A DNA stretch of 64,000 nucleotides from Clostridia bacterium (GCA_022791915.1 JAAWAB010000004.1:143718-207717), one strand, 5' to 3'. Positions 25,771 through 35,424 are shown, counted from the first letter of the stretch. Notes: generated by a model not told the origin, from the sequence alone. Numbers and translations are program-made.

Positions 25771-26854
25771 CGGTGCGGGCGTATACGTGCATATTCCGTT
25801 TTGCCACAGTCGTTGCGCATATTGTTCGTTTGTGTCGAGTGTGGGCGGGGTGAACGTAGATTCGTATGTGGCAACGCTTATCCGAGAAATACGGGAACGG
25901 GTGCATGGTACAATCGATTCGGTTTTTGTGGGCGGCGGTACGCCGTCCGTTTTGCCGCACGGTCGGTTGACAGAGATTTTCGGCGCACTGCGTTCGGTTT
26001 CCTCGTTTTCGCCTGATTGCGAAATCACAACAGAGGCGAATCCCGAAAGTTGCACGCCCGCTTTTTTGGACGAAGCGCGCGCTTGCGGCGTCAATCGGTT
26101 GAGTTTGGGGGTGCAGTCGCTCAACGATACCGTTTTGGTTCGTATCGGCAGAAGGCATACGGCGGCGCAGGCTTTCGCGGCGATAGAACAAGCGCAAGCA
26201 CACGGATTAAAAAACGTTAATGCGGATTTGATTGTCGGATTGCCCGAACAGACGGAACAGGATATTCGCTATGCCGTTAATGCTTTATGTGAACGGAGCG
26301 TTACGCATATGTCCGTTTATGCACTTTCGGTGGAAGAGAATACGCCGCTGTATGATAGCGGCTATCGTACGGACGATGACACGGCGGCGGATTTATACGA
26401 AACGGCGTATGCTTGTCTGCGTAGTCACGGCATGCAACGGTATGAAGTGAGCAATTTTTGTTTCCCGGGGTATCGGTGCAAACACAATTTCGGATATTGG
26501 ACAAGAAAACCGTATTTCGGCGTGGGGGCGGCGGCGCATTCTTTTTCGGGAACGGTGCGTTCATACAACACATCGGATATCGCGCAGTATGTTGCGGGTA
26601 ATCGTGCCGAACGTTTTGAAAGTATCAACGCTGCCGAAGCGCTCGAAGAATACGTTATGCTCGGATTGCGCACGGTGGACGGAATTGCTTTTTCGGAACT
26701 CAATCGGTTGAGCGGAACGGATTGGAAAAAGAGCAGAGAGAAAGCACTCAACCGTCTCTCGACCGACGGACTGATTCATTTTACGGAGAATGGAATTGCG
26801 CTTGCCGAAAAGGCATATTTTGTAATGAACGACGTTATTGTGCGTTTAATCTGA
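25760..26854 (+). CDS. hemW: Radical SAM haem chaperone HemW
   Basis: The start is ATG 25760, overlapping the end of lepA. The 364-residue protein begins with [14 protein letters not shown], the radical-SAM CX3CX2C cluster; it lacks the fourth cysteine (CXC) found in true coproporphyrinogen III dehydrogenase HemN, which supports HemW. Other family signatures seen are the GGGTPS segment, NPES and a C-terminal HemN-C-like winged region. HemW binds haem and delivers it to respiratory proteins in species studied. Whether this organism makes haem is not evident from the window. It lies between lepA and hrcA as in Bacillus subtilis. Confidence 0.93.
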   Translation: MTNNGAGVYVHIPFCHSRCAYCSFVSSVGGVNVDSYVATLIREIRERVHGTIDSVFVGGGTPSVLPHGRLTEIFGALRSVSSFSPDCEITTEANPESCTPAFLDEARACGVNRLSLGVQSLNDTVLVRIGRRHTAAQAFAAIEQAQAHGLKNVNADLIVGLPEQTEQDIRYAVNALCERSVTHMSVYALSVEENTPLYDSGYRTDDDTAADLYETAYACLRSHGMQRYEVSNFCFPGYRCKHNFGYWTRKPYFGVGAAAHSFSGTVRSYNTSDIAQYVAGNRAERFESINAAEALEEYVMLGLRTVDGIAFSELNRLSGTDWKKSREKALNRLSTDGLIHFTENGIALAEKAYFVMNDVIVRLI

Positions 26855-26890
26855 CGGGTGGAAAATCTTTGAAAATATGCCTGCAAAGAT

Positions 26891-26919
26891 TTGACATAGG
26901 CGGTGCAATATGCTATATT
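26891..26919 (+). promoter_or_regulatory. SigA-type heat-shock promoter for hrcA-grpE-dnaK-dnaJ
   Basis: TTGACA (26891-26896), 17-base spacer, TATATT (26914-26919). The expected start near 26926 falls inside the CIRCE operator. Confidence 0.85.
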
Positions 26920-26923
26920 TATG

Positions 26924-26950
26924 TTAGCACTCTAATGCGGAGATTGCTAA
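26924..26950 (+). promoter_or_regulatory. CIRCE operator (HrcA binding site)
   Basis: TTAGCACTC (26924-26932), nine-base spacer, GATTGCTAA (26942-26950): the CIRCE consensus TTAGCACTC-N9-GAGTGCTAA with one mismatch in the right arm. HrcA repressor binding here would block the overlapping promoter. A further right-arm-like sequence AGTGCTAA occurs at 26966-26973. Confidence 0.95.
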
Positions 26951-26996
26951 TAGTCTTTGCGGCACAGTGCTAATTCGGTAGGAGGTTTCGTGCGTT

Positions 26997-28070
26997 TTGG
27001 GTTTATCGGGCAGAAAAGAAAAAATCCTGCAAGCTGTTGTAGACAGCTATATCAATTCGTGCGAGCCGATATCCAGCGCCGAAATCAAAGAACAGCATTT
27101 GCCCGCATTGAGCACGGCGACGATTCGCAATGAACTTGCCGCACTCGAAGAAATGGGGTATCTCGTTCAGCCGCATACGTCTGCGGGGCGCATTCCCACG
27201 GCGGAAGCGTATCGGCTGTATGTAGAGCGGTTGATGCCCAAGCGTAAACTTACGCGTAGCGAGTTGAAAACGGTCAAGCGCTATTTCAACCGTAAAATCA
27301 CCGAACTGGACGATATTCTCAAAAACACGGCAAAGGTTATTTCGGAGATAACCAATCTGACAAGTGTGGCATATGCGCAGGATATCAGCGACGCCATGAT
27401 TCAGAATATCCGAATCGTGAAAGTAACCGATACTACCGCGCTTGTCATCATTGTGACCAGTTTGGGAATTCTGAAAGATGCAACGCTTTCGGTGGGCGCA
27501 AATGTGGACGACGCATATTGCAATACCGCTGCGCAATTCATGACAAGCGTCTTTGCGGAACATACCATCAATCAGGTGCTCAAACCAAACGCTCTTATCA
27601 AAAAGGTGAAAAAAGAGTATGAGCAGGTTTTCAAAACGGTTCTGAAAGTTTTGCGCAGTTACAGTCACGAAGAAATGATAAGCGATATCGTGCTCGAAGG
27701 CAGTGCAAAAATTCTCGAACAGCCCGAGTATGCCAATCTGCAAAAGGCAAAAGCCATGCTCGAATTATTGGATGCGAAAGAAGAGTTGGTACCCGTGCTT
27801 AAAAATAACGACGATATGAATCTGTCGATTAAAATCGGGCGCGACAACGAAATTCGCGACGGTATGCCGGAATGCGCCATTGTAACGGCGAGTTATTCGG
27901 TAAACGGAATCAACATCGGGCAAGCGGGCGTCATCGGTCCCATACGAATGGATTATCCCAAAGTCATTTCGGTTCTCGATTATATCGGAAAAACGATTAA
28001 TATGTTGCCCGAGCATGCGGGAGAGTATGCCGACGAAGGCGACGATGAGCGACAGAATGACGGGCAATAA
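26997..28070 (+). CDS. hrcA: Heat-inducible transcription repressor HrcA
   Basis: The start chosen is TTG 26997, giving MGLSGRKEKILQAVVDSYI, which aligns with the usual HrcA N-terminus; AGGAGG lies at 26980-26985 (a rather long 11-base spacer). The GTG at 26990 is out of frame. The 357-residue protein has the N-terminal winged helix (STATIRNELAALEEMGYL, HTSAGRIPT) and the C-terminal GAF-like region ending IGPIRMDYPKVI. HrcA binds CIRCE and represses the chaperone genes until heat stress titrates GroEL. It is autoregulated by the operator directly upstream. Confidence 0.97.
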   Translation: MGLSGRKEKILQAVVDSYINSCEPISSAEIKEQHLPALSTATIRNELAALEEMGYLVQPHTSAGRIPTAEAYRLYVERLMPKRKLTRSELKTVKRYFNRKITELDDILKNTAKVISEITNLTSVAYAQDISDAMIQNIRIVKVTDTTALVIIVTSLGILKDATLSVGANVDDAYCNTAAQFMTSVFAEHTINQVLKPNALIKKVKKEYEQVFKTVLKVLRSYSHEEMISDIVLEGSAKILEQPEYANLQKAKAMLELLDAKEELVPVLKNNDDMNLSIKIGRDNEIRDGMPECAIVTASYSVNGINIGQAGVIGPIRMDYPKVISVLDYIGKTINMLPEHAGEYADEGDDERQNDGQ

Positions 28071-28096
28071 AAAGGAGAGGTCAGGAGAAAGGCAAC

Positions 28097-28666
28097 ATGG
28101 ACGAAAAGAAAGAAGACACGGTAATCACCGGTGAGCCCAAAGCGCAACCCTATCCGCAGACTGCGGCGGGTCAACCGAATCCCCAACAACAAATTGCGGC
28201 ACTCATGCAGAAGTTGACGGTAGCGCAGGCGATTGCGGTGAAAGAAAAGAACCGTAGCGAAGAGCTTTCCAATCTGGTCAACCGCATGCAGGCGGATTTC
28301 GATAATTACCGCAAGCGCAACGCCGAACTCAACAAAAAGCAGAAAGAGGACGGCATGGTGGAAGTTATCGAAAAGGTGATTCCCGTTTTAGACGTGCTCA
28401 AACAGGCGATTACGATGATTCCCGACGAGAAAGTAGCCGAAGGAATCAAAATGATTTATCGCCAAATCAGCGAAATGCTCTCTAATTTGGGCGTCAGCGA
28501 AATTCCTGCGCTCGGCGAGCAGTTCGACCCCAATCTGCACAACGCAATCATGCAGGTAAAAGTTAAGGACCCCGATAAAGTAAACATGGTAGTGGAAGTA
28601 TTTCAGAAGGGCTACCGTATGGGTGAGCGGATTATCCGTCACAGCGTGGTAAAAGTAGCCAAATAG
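28097..28666 (+). CDS. grpE: Nucleotide exchange factor GrpE
   Basis: The 189-residue protein has a divergent, Gln/Pro-rich N-terminus (about residues 1-40), a long coiled coil with the MQADFDNYRKRN signature (about 62-73), and the C-terminal beta-domain with FDPNLHNAIM and RIIRHSVVKVAK. GrpE is the ADP-ATP exchange factor of DnaK. It sits 26 bases after hrcA in the HrcA/CIRCE operon, preceded by AGGAGA-type ribosome-binding sequence. Confidence 0.97.
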   Translation: MDEKKEDTVITGEPKAQPYPQTAAGQPNPQQQIAALMQKLTVAQAIAVKEKNRSEELSNLVNRMQADFDNYRKRNAELNKKQKEDGMVEVIEKVIPVLDVLKQAITMIPDEKVAEGIKMIYRQISEMLSNLGVSEIPALGEQFDPNLHNAIMQVKVKDPDKVNMVVEVFQKGYRMGERIIRHSVVKVAK

Positions 28667-28754
28667 CGACGCGTTCGGAACGCATACATAATCGCTTATA
28701 GGTTATATTACAATATATCGATAAAAAAGAAAATTTTTTGGAGGATAAAGAATT

Positions 28755-30575
28755 ATGGGTAAGATTATAGGAATCGACCTCGGAACGACCAACTCTTGCG
28801 TTGCCGTTCTCGAAGGCGGCGAGCCGACGGTTATTCCCAATGCCGAAGGTGCGAGAACTACTCCTTCCGTCATCGGTTTTGCCAAAGACGGCGAGCGTTT
28901 GGTAGGACAGGTGGCAAAGCGTCAGGCGGTGGCAAACCCCGACCATACGGTTATTTCCATTAAAAGAGATATGGGTACCGACCGCAAAGTGAGAATCGAT
29001 CGTAAGGATTATTCGCCGCAAGAATTGTCGGCAATGATTCTCACCAAACTCAAACAAGATGCCGAAGCGTATCTCGGAGAAAAAGTAACGCAGGCGGTTA
29101 TTACCGTTCCCGCATATTTCACCGATTCCCAACGTCAGGCAACCAAAGACGCGGGTCGTATCGCGGGCTTGGACGTGTTGCGTATTATCAACGAACCGAC
29201 GGCGGCGGCGCTTGCTTACGGTCTTGATAAAGGACAGGACAACAACCACAAGATTTTCATCTTCGACTTGGGCGGCGGCACTTTCGATATTTCCATTTTG
29301 GAAATCGGCGACGGCGTGTTTGAAGTTATTGCTACGGCGGGTGATAACCGTTTGGGCGGCGACGACTTTGACCAAAAAATTATGGATTACCTTGTCGAAC
29401 AGTTCAAGAACGACAACGGCATCGATCTTTCCAAAGACCGTATGGCAATGCAAAGACTGAAAGAATCTGCCGAAAAGGCAAAAATCGAACTTTCGTCGTT
29501 GCAAAAGACCACAATCAGCCTTCCGTTCATCACGTCGGGTGCGGCGGGTCCTCTCCATATGGAATACGAACTTACGCGCAGTAAGTTTGAAGCGCTTACG
29601 CAAGTGCTTATCGAAAAAACGGTTAAGCTTACCAAACAGGCTATGGCGGACGCCGGTTTCAGCGAATCGGATATCGACAAGGTTATTTTGGTAGGTGGTT
29701 CTACTCGTATTCCCGCCGTTGTGGAAGCAGTTCGCAAATTGAGCGGCAAAGAACCTTTCAAAGGAATCAATCCCGACGAATGCGTGGCAATCGGTGCCGC
29801 TATTCAGGGCGGCGTGCTTGCAGGAGAAGTGAAAGACGTTCTTTTGTTGGACGTAACGCCGCTTTCTCTCGGTATCGAAACGGTGGGCGGTATCTTTACC
29901 AAACTGATTCCGCGCAACACTACTATTCCTACCAAGAAGTCGCAGGTATTCTCCACCGCAACCGACGGTCAGCCTTCCGTGGATATTCACGTATTGCAAG
30001 GTGAGCGCGAAATTGCGGCGCACAATAAAACGCTTGCCCGTTTCGAATTGGGCGGCATTCCTCCCGCACCGCGCGGCGTTCCGCAGATTGAAGTTACGTT
30101 CGATATAGACGCAAACGGTATTGTGCACGTTTCGGCGCGTGATAAAGGCACGGGCAAAGAACAGCGCGTAACCATTACCGCGTCTACCAACCTTACCGAA
30201 GCGCAGATTCAGCAGGCTATCAAAGACGCCGAAAAATTTGCGGACGAGGACAACAAGCGCAAAGAAGTTGTGGAAGCCAAAAACCACGCGGATATGCTCA
30301 TCTTCTCTATTGAGAAATTCCTGAAAGACAACGGTTCCGCCGTGTCGCCTTCGGATAAGGAGGAACTGGAAAAAGAAATGGCGAACGTGCGCGAAGTTAT
30401 CAAAACCGACGAACTCGAAGCAATTACCGATGCGGTAGACAGCTTGCAGAAACTTTCCAACGGCATTTTCACCAAGTTATACGAGAGTGGTGCGGCAACC
30501 GAAGGTGCGTCCGCCGATGCGGGAGATGACGTAGTGGTGGAAGACGCCGAAGTAGTAGACGACAACAATAACTGA
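28755..30575 (+). CDS. dnaK: Chaperone protein DnaK (Hsp70)
   Basis: The start is ATG 28755 after TTGGAGGATAAAG. The 606-residue protein shows the Hsp70 signatures [14 protein letters not shown] at the N-terminus, [12 protein letters not shown] and [13 protein letters not shown] in the ATPase domain, then the substrate-binding domain and a short acidic tail ([12 protein letters not shown]). It is the short Bacillota form lacking the 24-residue insertion typical of Gram-negative DnaK. It acts with GrpE and DnaJ encoded on either side. The 88-base gap to grpE holds no terminator that I can see. Confidence 0.98.
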   Translation: MGKIIGIDLGTTNSCVAVLEGGEPTVIPNAEGARTTPSVIGFAKDGERLVGQVAKRQAVANPDHTVISIKRDMGTDRKVRIDRKDYSPQELSAMILTKLKQDAEAYLGEKVTQAVITVPAYFTDSQRQATKDAGRIAGLDVLRIINEPTAAALAYGLDKGQDNNHKIFIFDLGGGTFDISILEIGDGVFEVIATAGDNRLGGDDFDQKIMDYLVEQFKNDNGIDLSKDRMAMQRLKESAEKAKIELSSLQKTTISLPFITSGAAGPLHMEYELTRSKFEALTQVLIEKTVKLTKQAMADAGFSESDIDKVILVGGSTRIPAVVEAVRKLSGKEPFKGINPDECVAIGAAIQGGVLAGEVKDVLLLDVTPLSLGIETVGGIFTKLIPRNTTIPTKKSQVFSTATDGQPSVDIHVLQGEREIAAHNKTLARFELGGIPPAPRGVPQIEVTFDIDANGIVHVSARDKGTGKEQRVTITASTNLTEAQIQQAIKDAEKFADEDNKRKEVVEAKNHADMLIFSIEKFLKDNGSAVSPSDKEELEKEMANVREVIKTDELEAITDAVDSLQKLSNGIFTKLYESGAATEGASADAGDDVVVEDAEVVDDNNN

Positions 30576-30623
30576 CGGAATCGGGTCGGTTGACCCGTCC
30601 GTTTGGAAAGGTAGCGAAAAGGA

Positions 30624-31706
30624 ATGGCAAAATCTTATTATGAAATTCTGGGCGTTTCCAAATCCGCTTCCGACGACGAAATAAAATCGGCATACCGTAA
30701 ACTTGCCAAGCAATATCATCCGGACTTGCATCCGGGTGATAAAGCGGCGGCCGACAAATTCAAAGAAGTCAGCGAAGCATATGAGGTTTTGGGCGACCCG
30801 CAAAAACGCGCGGCGTATGACCGTCCTTCCGCGGGCGGTAGCGGCGGCGCGGGGGATTTCGGCGGCGGTGGCGGTTCGTTCTTCGACGACTTTGTCAATA
30901 TGTTCAACGGACAGGCAAAGGAGCAGGGCGGAGCAAGCAGCGGCGGCGATATTTCCATGAACGTTACGCTCACGTTTGAAGAAGCGGCATTCGGCGTAGC
31001 GAAAGATATTTCGGTTAATCGTTTCGAGCCTTGTGCCGCATGTCGCGGTACGGGCGCCAAGGGCGGTACGCAATACGCAAAATGTAATAACTGCGGCGGT
31101 ACGGGTAAAGTGCGTTTTGCGCAAGAAACACCGTTCGGCAGAGTGGTGAGCATGAAAGCGTGTAACGTTTGCGGCGGCACGGGCAGAATCATAAAAGAAT
31201 CGTGCCCTACGTGCGGTGGCAGAGGACTTCTCCGTAAAAACACCACACTTCGCATTACGTTCCCCGCGGGAATCGAGCCCAATCAGATTATGACGGTACC
31301 GGGTGAAGGCGAACGAAGCCGCAACGGTACGAAGTCGGGCAATCTTGTTCTGATGATTAACGTAATGCCGCATAAATTCTTTAAGCGGAAAGGTTTGGAC
31401 TTGGCGGTGGAAGTGCCGTGCACGTTTACGCAGGCACTGCTCGGCGATAAAATCATGGTGCCCACGCTCAAAGGCGCGAAAGTTGCGTTCCCGTTACCCG
31501 AAGGCACGCAGAGCGGTACAACTTTCAAACTCAAAGGGCACGGTATTGAAAACGCTAAAAAGGGCGTTACGGGCGATTTGCTTGTTACCATCGATATTGA
31601 GTTGCCGCGCAATTTAACCAAAGACCAAAAGAACAAAATCAAGGAACTGCACGAGTCGTTAAAAGTAGACCAATACGACAAGTCGCGGGAATTTTTCAAA
31701 AAATAG
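30624..31706 (+). CDS. dnaJ: Chaperone protein DnaJ (Hsp40)
   Basis: The 360-residue protein has the J domain with YHPDLHPGD (HPD near residue 33), a Gly-rich linker with GGGG runs (about residues 68-90), four CxxCxGxG zinc repeats ([32 protein letters not shown]) and the C-terminal substrate-binding domains. It stimulates DnaK ATPase and delivers unfolded proteins. It is the last gene of the heat-shock unit before a hairpin that could reduce transcription into prmA. Confidence 0.97.
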   Translation: MAKSYYEILGVSKSASDDEIKSAYRKLAKQYHPDLHPGDKAAADKFKEVSEAYEVLGDPQKRAAYDRPSAGGSGGAGDFGGGGGSFFDDFVNMFNGQAKEQGGASSGGDISMNVTLTFEEAAFGVAKDISVNRFEPCAACRGTGAKGGTQYAKCNNCGGTGKVRFAQETPFGRVVSMKACNVCGGTGRIIKESCPTCGGRGLLRKNTTLRITFPAGIEPNQIMTVPGEGERSRNGTKSGNLVLMINVMPHKFFKRKGLDLAVEVPCTFTQALLGDKIMVPTLKGAKVAFPLPEGTQSGTTFKLKGHGIENAKKGVTGDLLVTIDIELPRNLTKDQKNKIKELHESLKVDQYDKSREFFKK

Positions 31707-31717
31707 GAAAAGCATAA

Positions 31718-31749
31718 GTCGGCGACGGTTTAACCGCTCGCCGCTTTTT
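31718..31749 (+). terminator. Hairpin between dnaJ and prmA, possible partial terminator
   Basis: CGGCG-ACGG around 31720-31728 pairs with CCG-CT-CGCCG around 31734-31743, with a small internal mismatch, and is followed by C and five T residues (31745-31749). It could separate the heat-induced genes from the methyltransferase genes. Confidence 0.55.
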
Positions 31750-31765
31750 GCGGGGACGGAAATTT

Positions 31766-32680
31766 ATGACGTACTGGCAAGCTACCGTCACGACAACATC
31801 CGAATTTTCGGATACTTTATCCGTTGTTTTAATGGATTACGGCAGTGACGGCGTGTCTGTGATTGACAGCGAAGATATAAAAAGCGTTCTGAAAGCGCAC
31901 ACGTGGGATTATGCGGACCAATCTCTTTGGCAGGCAAACGACCCCACTGTATACGTTTGCGGTTATTATCCCGAGTCGTATGATTTTTCGCCGCTTACCG
32001 AAAAACTCAACGAATTGCGTTCGATGCCCGGTTTATCGGTGGGAACGCTCGAACTGTCGCTGAAAAAAATAGATTCCGCCGATTACGAAAACGAGTGGAA
32101 GAAATACTATGCGCCTATCGAACTGGATAAAATAGTCATTGTGCCGCAGTGGATACGGTATGTCGGCGATAAAATCAAAGTGCTGATTGATCCCGGCATG
32201 GCGTTCGGAACAGGCAATCATGAAACCACACGGCTTTGTCTGAAATTTTTGGAACGGCTTGACGTTGCGGGTACGCGTGTTGCCGATATTGGGTGCGGTA
32301 GCGGCATTTTAGGTGCGGCAGCTTTGAAATTGGGCGCCGAATATTGCCTTATGACCGATATCGACCCGCAGGCTACCGATGCTGCTCGCCGAAACTGTGC
32401 GCTCAACCGAGTATCCGAACGTGCGGATATTCGATTGGAAAGCGTACCGCAAGGAGAGAACGAAACTTTTTCTACGGTGGTTGCCAACATTACGGCAGAT
32501 GTGCTGATCAGCATAGCGGAGAGCGCGGCAAAACTTTTGGTGCGTGACGGATATATGATTACAAGCGGTATTATCCATTCCCGAGCCGATGAAGTGAAGG
32601 CGGCGTACGAACAATATTTTTCTATGATTGCGGAAGAATGTGACGGCGAATGGCGCGCTGTGTTGTGGAAGAAAAGATGA
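31766..32680 (+). CDS. prmA: Ribosomal protein L11 methyltransferase
   Basis: The start is ATG 31766; an upstream in-frame TTG at 31748 lies inside the terminator-like T-run. The 304-residue protein has the PrmA N-terminal substrate domain, the WKKYYAPIEL motif, a GMAFGTGNHETTRLCL segment and the SAM motif VADIGCGSGILG. PrmA trimethylates several lysines and the N-terminus of ribosomal protein L11. It follows dnaJ as yqeT does in Bacillus subtilis. The rsmE start codon overlaps its stop. Confidence 0.95.
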   Translation: MTYWQATVTTTSEFSDTLSVVLMDYGSDGVSVIDSEDIKSVLKAHTWDYADQSLWQANDPTVYVCGYYPESYDFSPLTEKLNELRSMPGLSVGTLELSLKKIDSADYENEWKKYYAPIELDKIVIVPQWIRYVGDKIKVLIDPGMAFGTGNHETTRLCLKFLERLDVAGTRVADIGCGSGILGAAALKLGAEYCLMTDIDPQATDAARRNCALNRVSERADIRLESVPQGENETFSTVVANITADVLISIAESAAKLLVRDGYMITSGIIHSRADEVKAAYEQYFSMIAEECDGEWRAVLWKKR

Positions 32681-33405
32681 AACGATTTTTTGTGGATTCC
32701 GTTTGTGAAACTCCTGTTCTCGACGGTGAAATACATAAGCATTTATCCGTTGTGCTTCGTGCCAAAGTGGGCAACGAAGTGGTTTTGTGTTGCGGTGACG
32801 GTTACGATTATATTTGCCGTATCACGTCTGTTTCTCGTACCGAAACAAAACTTTCGCTGTGCCGAAAAGAGAGGAACGAGAGTGAACCGACTGTTCGCGT
32901 TACCCTGTTTATGTCGATTATGAAAGGGGACAAAAACGACCTCGTGGTACAAAAAGCAGTGGAGTTGGGGGCTTATGCCGTTTATCCCGTGTATACCGAA
33001 TTTGTGCAGGGATACGACCGAAACGTTCGTACGGACAGGCTGAATAAAATTGCGCTCGAAGCGGCAAAACAATGTGGCAGAAGTGTTCTCACAAAAGTAT
33101 ATTCTCCTATAAATTTTTCCGAAACAGTTGGTTTGTTATCGGAATTCGATACGGTGGTTTTTCCGTATGAAAAGGCAATAACGCCTTCTCTGAAAGAATT
33201 TTTGCAAGCGCGAAAGCGGGAAACGGATATATGCAACGTTGCCGTTCTCATAGGTTCGGAAGGCGGATTTTCCGACGCGGAAGCGCAGATGCTGGCGCAG
33301 AACGGAGTGGTGTCCGTTACGCTCGGCAAGCGAATTTTGCGGGCGGAAACGGCAAATATCGCCGTACTGTCGGTAATCATGTACGAACTGGGGCAGTGGC
33401 AATGA
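32677..33405 (+). CDS. rsmE: 16S rRNA m3U1498 methyltransferase
   Basis: The start chosen is ATG 32677, overlapping the prmA stop (ATGA), giving MKRFFVDS; an in-frame upstream start at 32650 would add nine residues not found in the family. The 242-residue protein is a SPOUT/PUA-like methyltransferase. Family signatures are HLSVVLRAKVGNEV at the N-terminus, LIGSEGGFSDAE and the knot-forming LGKRILRAETA near the C-terminus. It methylates N3 of U1498 in the decoding region of 16S rRNA. It is coupled to prmA upstream and mtaB downstream. Confidence 0.95.
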   Translation: MKRFFVDSVCETPVLDGEIHKHLSVVLRAKVGNEVVLCCGDGYDYICRITSVSRTETKLSLCRKERNESEPTVRVTLFMSIMKGDKNDLVVQKAVELGAYAVYPVYTEFVQGYDRNVRTDRLNKIALEAAKQCGRSVLTKVYSPINFSETVGLLSEFDTVVFPYEKAITPSLKEFLQARKRETDICNVAVLIGSEGGFSDAEAQMLAQNGVVSVTLGKRILRAETANIAVLSVIMYELGQWQ

Positions 33406-34664
33406 AAGCAGTTGTATTTTCTCTGGGTTGCAAAGTAAACCAGTGCGAAGGGCAGTCGATTATTTCGGCGTTAGCCGCGCATGGAATCGATGCAACCGAC
33501 AAACTCGAAATCGCCGATTTTTATGTGGTGAATACCTGTTCGGTAACGGGTGAGGCAGATAAAAAGTCCCGACAGGCAATTGCGCGCGTGCGGAAACTGA
33601 ATCCGTCGGCAAAAATTTATGTTTGCGGTTGCAGCAGTCAGAACAATGCCGTCGTTTTCGCGCAAAAGCAAAATGTGCGTCTTGTGTTCGGCACGAGCGG
33701 AAAAATGCATATGGTGGAAGAAATTTTGTCCGACCTTAACTCGAACCGAAAGACTTCTTGTTGTGACCTTTTTCCGCTTTCTTCCGTGTATGAAGACGAT
33801 TTACTTCCGTATCATACAAAAACGCGCAGTTATATCAAAATTCAAGACGGTTGCAACAATTTTTGTTCGTATTGCATTATTCCGTATCTGCGCGGCAGAA
33901 GTCGCAGCAGGAGTATAAACAGCATTGTATCCGAGGCGGAAACAGCGGCGCAGTCTACCAAAGAAATCGTGCTGACCGGTATCAACGTGTCGGCATTCGG
34001 TAAAGATACGGGTGAAAGTCTGTGTGCGCTTGTGCGGCATTTGGGGCATTTGCCTGTTCGTAAACGGTTCGGCTCGCTCGAATGTACGGTAATAGATGAT
34101 ACGTTACTGGCGTCGATGCGAGAGAGCGGATTTTGCGACCATTTTCATTTATCGTTGCAAAGTGGTAGTGCGTCGGTGCTCAAACGTATGAATCGAAAAT
34201 ATTCACCCGAATTTTTTCTGGATAAAGTGCGTTTGATTCGTAAGTTTTTTCCCGACGCGGGAATCACCACCGATATCATCACGGGATTCGGCGGAGAAAC
34301 CGAAGAAGAATTTGAAGAAACGGTACGTTTTGCGGAAAAAGCGGAATTTTCCGATTTACATGTATTTCCGTACAGCGAACGAACAGGCACCAAAGCGTGC
34401 TCGTTGCCGCAAATCGATATGTCTGTCCGACAGGAACGGGCAACGCGTCTGATTGAAACGGGCAAAAAACTGCACAATCGGTTTTTATGTTCTTTGTCGG
34501 GAACGGTACGCGAAGTATATGCCGAAAGGCAGGAAAACGGCGAAACGGTGGGATACACGACAAACTACGTTAAAGTATATTCTTCTCTTCCCGTTGGCGG
34601 GCTTTTTCTGGTAAAAATACAAAATCCATATAAAGAAGGAGTGAAAGCAACATACTATGAATAA
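33402..34664 (+). CDS. mtaB: tRNA t6A37 methylthiotransferase MtaB
   Basis: The start is ATG 33402, overlapping the rsmE stop (ATGA); the frame extends 171 bases further upstream but that part is rsmE in another frame. The 420-residue protein has the N-terminal UPF0004 domain with cysteines in SLGCKVNQCE, NTCSVT and CGCSSQ, the radical-SAM cluster CNNFCSYC followed by IPYLRGRSRSR, and a C-terminal TRAM-like region. MtaB converts t6A at position 37 of ANN-decoding tRNAs to ms2t6A. SLGCKVN, not MiaB's TFGCQMN, supports MtaB over MiaB. The position corresponds to yqeV in Bacillus. Confidence 0.94.
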   Translation: MKAVVFSLGCKVNQCEGQSIISALAAHGIDATDKLEIADFYVVNTCSVTGEADKKSRQAIARVRKLNPSAKIYVCGCSSQNNAVVFAQKQNVRLVFGTSGKMHMVEEILSDLNSNRKTSCCDLFPLSSVYEDDLLPYHTKTRSYIKIQDGCNNFCSYCIIPYLRGRSRSRSINSIVSEAETAAQSTKEIVLTGINVSAFGKDTGESLCALVRHLGHLPVRKRFGSLECTVIDDTLLASMRESGFCDHFHLSLQSGSASVLKRMNRKYSPEFFLDKVRLIRKFFPDAGITTDIITGFGGETEEEFEETVRFAEKAEFSDLHVFPYSERTGTKACSLPQIDMSVRQERATRLIETGKKLHNRFLCSLSGTVREVYAERQENGETVGYTTNYVKVYSSLPVGGLFLVKIQNPYKEGVKATYYE

Positions 34665-34998
34665 CTGTATTTTTTGTAAGATTATCGGCGGTGAAATTCC
34701 GTCGGAGCGTTTTTACGAAGACGATAGAATGATTATCGTAAAAGATATCGAGCCGAAAGCGAAGTTGCACTATCTTGCAATTCCCAAACGGCATTACAAA
34801 TTGTTACGGGAAATGACCGATTCCGACCGAGAAGATTTGGGATATATTTTACAAACGGTTGCCGAACAGGCGGAAAATCTGGGACTTAAAAACGGATATC
34901 GATTGGTAATCAATCAGGGTGATGATGCGGGGCAGACTGTTTTCCACCTGCATATCCATATTCTGGGCGGGCAGACAATGGATTTTCCGCAACTTTAA
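34657..34998 (+). CDS. HIT family hydrolase (HinT-like)
   Basis: The 113-residue protein starts eight bases before the mtaB stop. It carries CIFCKIIGGEIPS at the N-terminus and the histidine triad HLHIHILGG near the C-terminus (about residues 97-105), as in HinT purine nucleoside phosphoramidases. The first segment CIFCKI has the CxxC commonly seen in bacterial HinT. The physiological substrate is uncertain; family members hydrolyse adenylated lysine or aminoacyl-AMP adducts. It is the last gene of the lepA-mtaB series before rpsU, which has its own promoter. Confidence 0.92.
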   Translation: MNNCIFCKIIGGEIPSERFYEDDRMIIVKDIEPKAKLHYLAIPKRHYKLLREMTDSDREDLGYILQTVAEQAENLGLKNGYRLVINQGDDAGQTVFHLHIHILGGQTMDFPQL

Positions 34999-35019
34999 CC
35001 GAAAATTGCGATAAATCGG

Positions 35020-35049
35020 TTGACAAACGCAGGGCAAACCGCGTATAAT
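35020..35049 (+). promoter_or_regulatory. SigA-type promoter for rpsU
   Basis: TTGACA (35020-35025), 18-base spacer, TATAAT (35044-35049). Arms AACCGA (34997-35002) and TCGGTT (35016-35021) form an inverted repeat running into the -35 box. Confidence 0.82.
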
Positions 35050-35094
35050 TTACAGGTAAAATAAACGTTCTATGAGCAAAGGTGGTGTAAAAGC

Positions 35095-35274
35095 ATGTCG
35101 GTTATCAAAGTCGGCGAAAACGAATCGCTTGACAGCGCACTCAAACGTTTTAAGCGTAAGTGCCAAAAGGATAACATCATGGGCGATTTGCGGCGCAAAG
35201 AGCAGTACGAAAAACCGTCTGTCCGCAGAAAGAAAAAGTCGGAAGCAGCCCGCAAACGCGGCTCCAAAGGCTAA
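35095..35274 (+). CDS. rpsU: 30S ribosomal protein S21
   Basis: The 59-residue protein begins [19 protein letters not shown], the S21 signature, and ends in an Arg/Lys-rich helix ([13 protein letters not shown]). GGTGGT-type Shine-Dalgarno sequence lies about ten bases upstream. S21 binds the 16S rRNA 3' region near the anti-SD. It has its own promoter and terminator, making it a monocistronic unit, in the position it holds in the Bacillus yqeV-rpsU region; yqeY, which follows rpsU there, is absent. Confidence 0.96.
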   Translation: MSVIKVGENESLDSALKRFKRKCQKDNIMGDLRRKEQYEKPSVRRKKKSEAARKRGSKG

Positions 35275-35280
35275 TGAGAG

Positions 35281-35312
35281 CAAAACGGAATACAATTGTG
35301 TTCCGTTTTTTG
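35281..35312 (+). terminator. Terminator of rpsU
   Basis: AAAACGGAA (35282-35290) pairs with TTCCGTTTT (35301-35309) and continues into a T-run. Confidence 0.88.
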
Positions 35313-35396
35313 TTTGGGCGTAAACGGAAGTCCGTCTTTTTATTCCTGTGTTTTTCGCCATGCAACGTCTGATTTTGACTGGTTTTGTCGAATGTG

Positions 35397-35424
35397 TTGC
35401 ACGCGTCGTATTTTGTGCTATAAT
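35397..35424 (+). promoter_or_regulatory. SigA-type promoter for the small unknown gene
   Basis: TTGCAC (35397-35402), 16-base spacer, TATAAT (35419-35424) preceded by TGC, giving an extended-like -10. Confidence 0.72.

Noticed and set aside
28667..28754. Small hairpin GCGTT-CGG-AACGC between grpE and dnaK
   Set aside because: Five base pairs without a T-run; not a terminator. No separate dnaK promoter or second CIRCE was found there.
28632..30287. 551-codon open frame antisense to dnaK
   Set aside because: Long antisense frames opposite dnaK are a well-known by-product of its codon usage; there is no promoter, start context or family match, and dnaK itself is beyond doubt.
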